From assembly GCF_037042905.1 (NCBI RefSeq), contig NC_087245.1, forward strand, positions 26,350,501 through 26,414,500: 64,000 bases of DNA. Reading direction: 5' to 3'. A model generated the notes under the pieces. It did no database searches. It was not told the origin of the DNA and worked only from the letters and a program-made list of their open reading frames with translations. Below are positions 60,001-64,000 of this stretch, one piece after another. How positions within the stretch are numbered: position 1 is the first letter of the stretch; each line of letters begins with the position of its first letter. The position numbers and the translations under genes were made by a program. This DNA comes from Lytechinus pictus. Lineage: Eukaryota > Echinodermata > Echinoidea > Temnopleuroida > Toxopneustidae.

Positions 60001-60455
60001 GCTCAAGCGAGAATCCTCCCCCCCCCCCCACCCTGGTCTGTTGGAAATGGGTTTTTTCAATCTTGAGATTTAACAAACTAGGGCTGATGGAGCACCATAA
60101 ACAAAAAGAATTTTGTCAACTAACCCCCCCCAAAAAAAAAAAAATAATAATACTAATGATGATTTAAAAAAAAGGAAATTAAAAACTATATAATAAAGAA
60201 ATAGAATGAATAAATAAAGAAATGAATATGAAAAATATGAAAAATTATTCCTTTGCAAATGGGGAAATGTCTTTACATTATTTGTATGAACTTCTTTCAC
60301 CTATTGACAGTGATTTCATGAAAATGTTAAATGGTTTCTGATTGTTGAAGGCTGTGTCATTTTCAGACACTAAGTGCACTTTTATTACTTAATCTCTTTT
60401 AGATGGCGCCAGAACTGTTTTGAACGAGTGGCAGTCACATGGCAAGAAAAGCAAG
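39023..60455 (+). CDS. SPATS2: SPATS2/SPATS2L-like protein, 5' part, 4 exons
   Basis: Exons 39023-39047, 51381-51478, 54892-55000 and 60403-60455 join in phase to 95 codons; the gene continues past the right edge of the window. Vertebrate SPATS2 and SPATS2L are poorly understood cytoplasmic/nucleolar proteins with a conserved N-terminal domain (DUF1387 type) that begins with a UBA-like helical segment. Here that segment is about residues 42-80, with VVPSRSRDDVALVLQYH and VDKAIQSFMEDG matching the vertebrate IVPNKSNNEIILVLQHF and VDKTVQAFMEG, followed by VLNEWQSHGKKSK (vertebrate VLKEWTVTGKKK). The start has an in-frame TAA nine bases upstream and A at -3. The invertebrate gene should be the single co-orthologue of the two vertebrate paralogues (inference). 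Confidence 0.9.
39524..40343. mobile_element. Foldback element 1 with GATAAAC duplication (820 bp)
   Basis: GATAAAC occurs at 39517-39523 and 40344-40350. Ends CTAGCCTGGAGGCG and CGCCTCCAGGCTA are inverted and the arms pair for about 260 bp (39524-39790 with about 40085-40343). The middle holds another palindrome, GCAAGTAATTTTTTAATCC with its inverse, at 39784-39866, and a third AAATATTTGTTT/AAACAAATATTT pair. No ORF. Confidence 0.85.
40650..41131. mobile_element. Foldback element 2 with AGCTGTCTAT duplication (482 bp)
   Basis: AGCTGTCTAT occurs at 40640-40649 and 41132-41141. Ends TAACCCAGGGAGC and GCTCCCTGGTTTA are inverted; arms of about 200 bp pair closely, leaving a ~75-bp loop near 40870-40935. 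A 9-10-bp target duplication with long terminal inverted repeats is typical of Mutator-like elements (inference). Confidence 0.85.
45393..45638 (+). pseudogene. RecQ-type helicase gene fragment
   Basis: An 81-codon frame starting ATGGCGACC. Residues about 25-68 follow the start of RecQ helicases: FKDLQVDKIKSALKGRDVFV then NLPTGYQKN where active enzymes have LPTG.GKS, followed by VIFHAISL. The Walker A glycine before lysine is Q and the serine is N, so ATP binding should fail. Similarity stops after about CVDY and a stop follows. It is a 5' fragment or a decayed first exon; no further helicase motifs follow in the intron. Confidence 0.65.
45725..45749. repeat. (AGT)n microsatellite
   Basis: About eight AGT units. 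Confidence 0.9.
46127..46986. mobile_element. GGGGTAAGTTGAGC repeat element (860 bp)
   Basis: Ends GTAGGGGAAGGCGGGGTAAG and CTTACCCCACCTTCCCCTAC are inverted. Eight copies of GGGG(T/C)AAGTTGAGCC lie inside: near 46139, 46156, 46499, 46523 and 46786 in one orientation and near 46743, 46764 and 46963 in the other. No ORF. Class unknown. Confidence 0.75.
48797..48948. mobile_element. Half copy of the long-TIR MITE
   Basis: Only the right arm is present: GTGAAAAATAAGC, TTTGATGAAATTTTCAG, and GTCGGGGTAGACTAGACATG at the end. The left arm is missing. Confidence 0.6.
50223..50275. repeat. Short (TG)n stretch
   Basis: GTGTGTGTGTGCGTGTGTGTG with flanking degenerate units. Confidence 0.8.
51262..51352. 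other. CpG-dense palindromic block before exon 2
   Basis: GATCGCGAGGCGCGCC and GATCGCTCTCGCGCGCC, with CGCGCTAC/GTAGCGCG between them, give overlapping direct and inverted repeats. CpG density is far above the AT-rich surroundings. It ends about 30 bases before the acceptor of SPATS2 exon 2. Confidence 0.6.
51381..51478 (+). CDS. SPATS2: SPATS2 coding exon 2 (residues 9-41)
   Basis: 98 bases between ATACAG and GTATGC. Encodes GDGKDTGIILIDDRT, similar in layout to the vertebrate SGFIFDLQSN segment, then an acidic/polar stretch ending in AFREQ. A CpG-dense palindromic block ends about 30 bases upstream of the acceptor. Confidence 0.85.
51479..54891 (+). other. SPATS2 intron 2
   Basis: GTATGC donor, TTTCCAG acceptor. 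Contains a purine-rich stretch at 52130-52215, a G-run at 53027-53044, a relative of the 46127 element at 52687-53339, and numerous ACATGTAC palindromes (53.5-54.7 kb). No gene. Confidence 0.8.
52687..53339. repeat. Possible diverged relative of the 46127 element
   Basis: The right end CCCCGCTCTCCCCTAC resembles the inverse of GTAGGGGAAGGCGGGG. Inside are GGGGGCCTTATTT...TAAATGAGGCCCC and GGGCCTCAATTACCCC, a variant of the TTGAGC/GGGGTAA pattern. The left terminus was not found. Confidence 0.4.
54892..55000 (+). CDS. SPATS2: SPATS2 coding exon 3, UBA-like segment
   Basis: 109 bases after TTTCCAG and before GTAAAC. Encodes IARVHEVVPSRSRDDVALVL and the following helix ending IQSFME. This is the exon that identifies the gene. 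Confidence 0.93.
55088..55658. mobile_element. Diverged long-TIR MITE
   Basis: Left GGGGTACTCTAGGCTAAATT pairs loosely with right TCTGGGATACCCC; the interior has GACATCACTAGCTTGCTCAT, AACGTCATAAATT and TCTGATTTTGATGAAATTTT of the 11463 family. Confidence 0.55.
57271..57510 (-). CDS. Unidentified open frame with protein-like composition
   Basis: 79 codons on the strand opposite to SPATS2. The middle and end, with HETVCITIPAFVCLYESDAV and KIGNTSDAEEYVQWLL, look more like an encoded globular peptide than a chance frame, but I cannot name a family. A longer overlapping frame (57099-57602) looks like a shadow. It may be the remnant of a transposon gene or a lone exon; no splice partner was found. 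Confidence 0.25.
   Translation of the reverse strand: MWQKMHKKLQTILYVSSAFFLYDSKRQGHETVCITIPAFVCLYESDAVTQKIGNTSDAEEYVQWLLRYTHSGLALPVFF
59770..59975 (+). mobile_element. tRNA-derived SINE
   Basis: A-box-like AGCTCAGGCAGTAGAGCG at 59781-59798 and a perfect B box GGGTTCGATTCCC at 59822-59834, 34 bases downstream as in tRNA genes. The body starts CCCTTTGGTAAGGCATTAAT and ends GCAATCAGGTAAAAAAATC. The 5' and 3' arms cannot form an acceptor stem, so it is not a tRNA gene. Confidence 0.8.
60403..60455 (+). CDS. SPATS2: SPATS2 coding exon 4 (residues 78-95)
   Basis: 53 bases between CTTTTAG and GTAAGT. Encodes DGARTVLNEWQSHGKKSK. The lysine-rich end matches the start of the basic stretch of vertebrate SPATS2. 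No further exon was recognised between here and the end of the window. Confidence 0.92.
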
Positions 60456-60636
60456 GTAAGTGGTACATGTAGGCCTAATGGTTTTTCTCAATGTAAACTA
60501 CTCTTTGGGTATCTAATCATTAAAAAAAATGCATCGTACCTTGTGTACATACCGGCATGTAATTGTTGTAGGTGCACATCATGTCATGAACATCCATTTC
60601 TGTATTATATATTTTACATTGCTCTCTATCTCCATC

Positions 60637-61228
60637 TTAAAGGAGAATGAAACACTTGGAGCAAGTTAGCTTTTGTGAAAGCAGAAAAATCAAAGAATAA
60701 GATCAACAAAAGTTTGAGTAAAATAGGACTAGCAATAGAAGAGTTATGAGCATTTGAATGTCGAGATCACTAATGCTATGGAGATCCTCCCATTGGCAAT
60801 GCGACCAAGATCTATGATGTCACAGATGAACAACTCTCCCCTTTTGGACACTGAAAATATACCCCAAAACATCTCTTTTTGCTCATTCTAATCATATGAC
60901 AAACAATTCATTAATGATATAATGTTGTGAAACCTCTGTACTTGTCCTCTCATAAAGAGAACACCTCATCTTGTGATAGACTCTATAAAAGTGAGAATAT
61001 AAGTGAAATAAGTACTAAAGTAATGAGGGAGTTGTACGTGTGTGACATCACAGATCTTGGTCGCATTGCCAATAGGAGGAACTACATGGCATTAGTGATC
61101 TCAATATTCAAATGCTCATAACTTTCTTATTATTTATTCAATCTTCCTCAAACTTTCAACAATATGTTTCTTTGATTTTTCTCTTTAATATGGATTCAGC
61201 TGGTTTCAAGGGTTTCATTCTCCTTTAA
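60637..61228. mobile_element. Long-TIR MITE, TTAAAGGAGAATGAAAC type
   Basis: Left TTAAAGGAGAATGAAACACT and right GTTTCATTCTCCTTTAA, with arms of about 200 bp: TTGGCAATGCGACCAAGATC pairs with GATCTTGGTCGCATTGCCAA exactly. Each arm has GTGACATCACAGAT or its inverse. It sits 180 bases after SPATS2 exon 4. Confidence 0.85.
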
Positions 61229-61337
61229 TTTCGTGATCAAATCCCCGTCATGATACATAGCAATGAGGAAAGGTGTATTTGAGGTTCTCTGGAATCGAAG
61301 TGTCTGTAACCTGGCTCTGAAAACATAATACTCTAGA

Positions 61338-61560
61338 CAGGGCTCGACAATAGCATTGGCCTGGGACAACCAAAATTGAGAGTAGGGCCACCAAAATTGT
61401 ACAAAAGCCACACTTGGTGGTCCGGTTGGGCAACCAAAGTTATGATAAATTGCAATGTGTTTTATTGATTTAGGGCCACCAGCGGGCCACCAAGAATATG
61501 AAATTGATGGTTTTGGTGGACTGATCGGGCCACCAAGAAAAAAAGTTAGTGTGGAGCCTT
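61338..61560. mobile_element. hAT-like MITE, CAGGGCTCGACA family
   Basis: Left CAGGGCTCGACAATAGC and right GTGTGGAGCCTT are inverted. Flanks ACTCTAGA (61330-61337) and GCTCTAGA (61561-61568) match at 7 of 8 bases, fitting an 8-bp hAT duplication. The interior repeats GGGCCACCA words. Confidence 0.75.
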
Positions 61561-62056
61561 GCTCTAGAACCGAAATGTTATAGCATGGAGTGAGCTCCAT
61601 GGTTATTGGGCTAAAATGGGGTTCTCATTGCTGAAGCACAGACATTTATAATGATTACTACCCCCCCCCCCCCTCCTCCATCCCTGGGATCACTGTCTTG
61701 CCCTATATTCATTAGTATTGAAATGATTCACATGGGGGAAAGATCAAGGCGCAACACATATCAAAATAGTCAATCGTATGTTTCAATTCCATTTCCTGGT
61801 TAAACATATCCTGGCATGAGAAACATGTTTGATATATTTAAGCTAAACAATAGATAATCATGTGTGAATTGTTGGGAACTACAGGTGATTAGTTCCCACA
61901 ATAATATTGTAATTACAATGACTCGATTGGCCACTCCCTCTTTTTTTTAGTCAAGTTTTTATTGTCCATTGAGTAAACTTTTTTTTTTTTTTTGTTCTAA
62001 GAACAAGTACATGTAGGGCATACTGGTAGGCATACAGAGCTATTAATAGATGTATC

Positions 62057-62569
62057 TTAAAGGGGAATTTCACCCTGAAGAATAATTTGTTTATAAAAAT
62101 ACCAGAAAAAATAATATAAAAAATGTTTGGGAAGCCTTGAGGAAAAGCCATCAAAGATTAAGAAAGTTATTAGAATTTGAAGTTTTTGATGTTTGACATC
62201 ATATATAGGAGCAGCTGCCACATGTGTCATGTAATACTGAATGCTTAAATTTCAAATTTTTAATGGTTCATGATGACTGAATTATTTTTTCTTTCAGGAG
62301 CGGGGTCAAATTATTTGTTTGTTGATGCAAAGGCGTGATCAAAACCATTATCAATATTTCGAGAAAATGACATTCCATTGAATTTTCTAACACACAATAT
62401 ATTGGGAAGCTGCTTGCATACATGTATGGCTTCACAAATAGAAAAAGATGATAAAATTCTATTTCTAATAACTTTTTTAATTATAGATGGATTTTCTTCA
62501 AACCTTCACCAATATATTTTTTCTGCTATTTTTACAATAATCTTTTGTCAGGATGAACTTACCTTTTAA
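62057..62569. mobile_element. Long-TIR MITE, TTAAAGGGGAATTTCACCC type
   Basis: Left TTAAAGGGGAATTTCACCCT and right AGGATGAACTTACCTTTTAA; inner AAGAAAGTTATTAGAATTTG and AATAACTTTTTTAATTATAG continue the inverted match. Central part holds GCTGCCACATGTGTC. Confidence 0.65.
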
Positions 62570-63500
62570 ATGGCTGTCATCATGGCTGCCATTTTAAGCT
62601 CAAGTTAAAATTCGCCCGTATTGGGTGACGGAGATGGGGTTTCATGAATCTAGAGAGGACTACAGTATGTATATAAACCAGGCTAAAATCATTAAAAAAG
62701 GATTAAACAAACTAGTGTTAATGGGACCTGCATCGCAGGGAAAAATTGCACCTTGTCTTGGAGTGATTTTGTCTCCCCGCCCCCAAATGCTGAAAAGAGC
62801 CCTAAAAAGTATGTTAGTGCCCCAGAAAATCCCCATTCACTGTGATATTAAAGCTGATTCAATGTTGCAGATTTAGTCTCTGGGTTGTGAAAAATAGCTC
62901 CCCCCCCAAAAAAAAAAAAAAATAATAATAATTGATAAATTTTTGCCTGCTGCACAGGGGTAGTACATATATGTCATCTTCTATCCTGGTATCATTTGCC
63001 AGTGGAAGAATGTTGCTAATATTAAATCCTCACCAGGGGCAGAGTCAAGGCCACCATAGACCCGTTCTGCTGCACGTTTTTTCAATGACCATTCCCTGGT
63101 GAACCCAAACACTTCCTGTCTGCCTCTGCTCCACATATTGAATGAATTTGGGGAGGTCATGAACTTGAAACATATCGTTGACCTTTGCAAGCCCTTTCAG
63201 GTCCATCCTTGTTGATATCATCCAGACCACACATGTTCTTCCATCCTGTTTGAATGAAATGGACAGAATCCTGAGCAGACGCAGGATTTTGGGGAGTTGG
63301 TAAGGGACCAAGGGCGGACACCTATCCCCTTTTTCTTGAACTCTGATGTGTTGGATTATGACTGACTCTAACCGAATTATTGCAAGTAATATAGCTAATT
63401 TTGACATCTAAAAAATGAAAATCCCCAAGAGAAAAGTACAAATATAATAGTAATAGATTCAAGAAAAGTTAAGAGTAGGAAGCATTGAATAGACGAGTCT

Positions 63501-63956
63501 TTAAAGGTAACTTTTAAATGTGTCAATGGAAGTGCATTCATGGATTACCAGGGGAAGATCATTCCAGAGAACAGTGCCAGCTGTGAGCAAAAGCCTGAAC
63601 CCCCCATGTCTAACAGATTTGGGAATAACTAGGGAACCAGAGTTGGATGAATGTAGGGACCTGACAGGAGTGTATTTGTTGATTAGATTAATATTGTACT
63701 GTGGAGCAGAGCCGTTAATTGCATGGAATACAAGGAGAAGGATTTTGAAGATGATGCGATCGTTAACCTTTAACCAATGAAGAGATTTCAGAATGGGTGT
63801 GATATGAACATGTTTTTTTGATAGGGTGACCAAACGTGCTGCAGCGTTCTGGAGCTTTTGGAGTTTAGACAACTGGGTGTTGGGTAAATTGTAAAGCTCA
63901 ATTGTAAAGGTCAAAATATACCCAAGCCAACTCTTTATCACTGCCAAAATAACCAC
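63501..63956 (-). pseudogene. CR1/L2-type LINE reverse transcriptase, 3' end
   Basis: The frame reads KLQKLQNAAARLVTLSKKHV, HITPILKSLHWLKVNDRI, FKILLLVFHAINGSAP, then AGTVLWNDLP and a stop after TFKSYL. This order is the C-terminus of CR1/L2/Jockey-clade reverse transcriptase proteins (QNAAARL, HI.P.L..LHWLPV..RI.FK, LWN.LP, TFK..L). The segment upstream of LYNLPNTQ does not match the family well, so a frameshift or decay is likely. The body continues past the window edge. Confidence 0.85.
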
Positions 63957-64000
63957 ATCTTTGCCTCCCCCAAAGTTGAGGCCATCTAAAGTGTTTTTAC

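Larger units (their letters stand above)
55001..60402 (+). other. SPATS2 intron 3
   Basis: GTAAAC donor, CTTTTAG acceptor, 5.4 kb. Holds a diverged long-TIR MITE, an opposite-strand frame at 57271-57510, a SINE at 59770 and many ACATGTAC palindromes (58.5-59.7 kb). Confidence 0.8.
60456..63500 (+). other. SPATS2 intron 4 (incomplete)
   Basis: Starts GTAAGT; no acceptor before the window ends. Contains two long-TIR MITEs and a hAT-like MITE. Minus frames at 62981-63190 and 63045-63407 overlap and have no recognised similarity. Confidence 0.65.

Noticed and set aside
61196..61600. 134-codon minus frame rich in W, G and P
   Set aside because: It runs through the GGTGGCCC words of a hAT-like MITE; the composition follows from the repeat.
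62981..63407. Two overlapping minus frames that might be an exon pair
   Set aside because: No recognised domain, different frames and no convincing acceptor; kept only as a remark in the intron entry.

Overview
The window is metazoan nuclear DNA: AT-rich, with short phase-matched exons, introns of 0.5 to 12 kb with GT/AG borders, and a dense load of small inverted-repeat transposons, tRNA-derived SINEs, microsatellites and G or C homopolymers. The exon content, the frequent TACATGTA and AGGCCTA words, and the style of the repeats suggest a marine deuterostome invertebrate, most likely a sea urchin. The clade is an inference; no search was run. There is no bacterial gene organisation, no CRISPR array and no rRNA.

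Two protein-coding genes can be reconstructed, in divergent orientation with starts 19.5 kb apart. On the minus strand, seven exons between 19552 and 5197 join to a complete 323-residue protein of the cytosolic 5'-nucleotidase III family (NT5C3A/NT5C3B-like), with an N-terminal hydrophobic segment and the HAD-fold phosphatase motifs. On the plus strand, four exons at 39023, 51381, 54892 and 60403 encode the first 95 residues of a SPATS2/SPATS2L-like protein; the rest of that gene lies beyond the right edge. All intron phases fit and both start codons have an in-frame stop just upstream.

Everything else is mobile or repeat DNA, or sequence with nothing recognisable. 1-5.2 kb (3' flank of the nucleotidase gene) holds a nested Tc1-like MITE, a piggyBac-like MITE with TTAA flanks and a hAT-like MITE. 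The nucleotidase introns hold hAT MITEs with exact 8-bp target duplications, a CRE/octamer-bearing palindromic MITE, a Tc1-like element and a GTTGCAAG palindrome. The 19.5-39 kb intergenic region holds a ~600-bp-arm inverted duplication split by a 2.55-kb hAT-like element, a cluster of three palindromic repeat families (27.0-28.1 kb), a retroposed insertion with a 16-bp target duplication and poly(A) signal, a TTGGTC/TTCGTC repeat palindrome, a tRNA-derived SINE and a local duplication. SPATS2 intron 1 holds two large foldback elements side by side, each with its own target duplication, a fragment of a RecQ-type helicase gene with a ruined Walker A motif, and a GGGGTAAGTTGAGC repeat element. 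The right end holds a second SINE, two more long-TIR MITEs and the 3' end of a CR1/L2-type LINE on the minus strand.

I found no new multi-gene system. The most notable points are the side-by-side foldbacks in the SPATS2 intron (possible long hairpin RNA), the inverted duplication dated by a transposon in one arm, and a MITE family that carries paired CRE and ATGCAAAT octamer sites.
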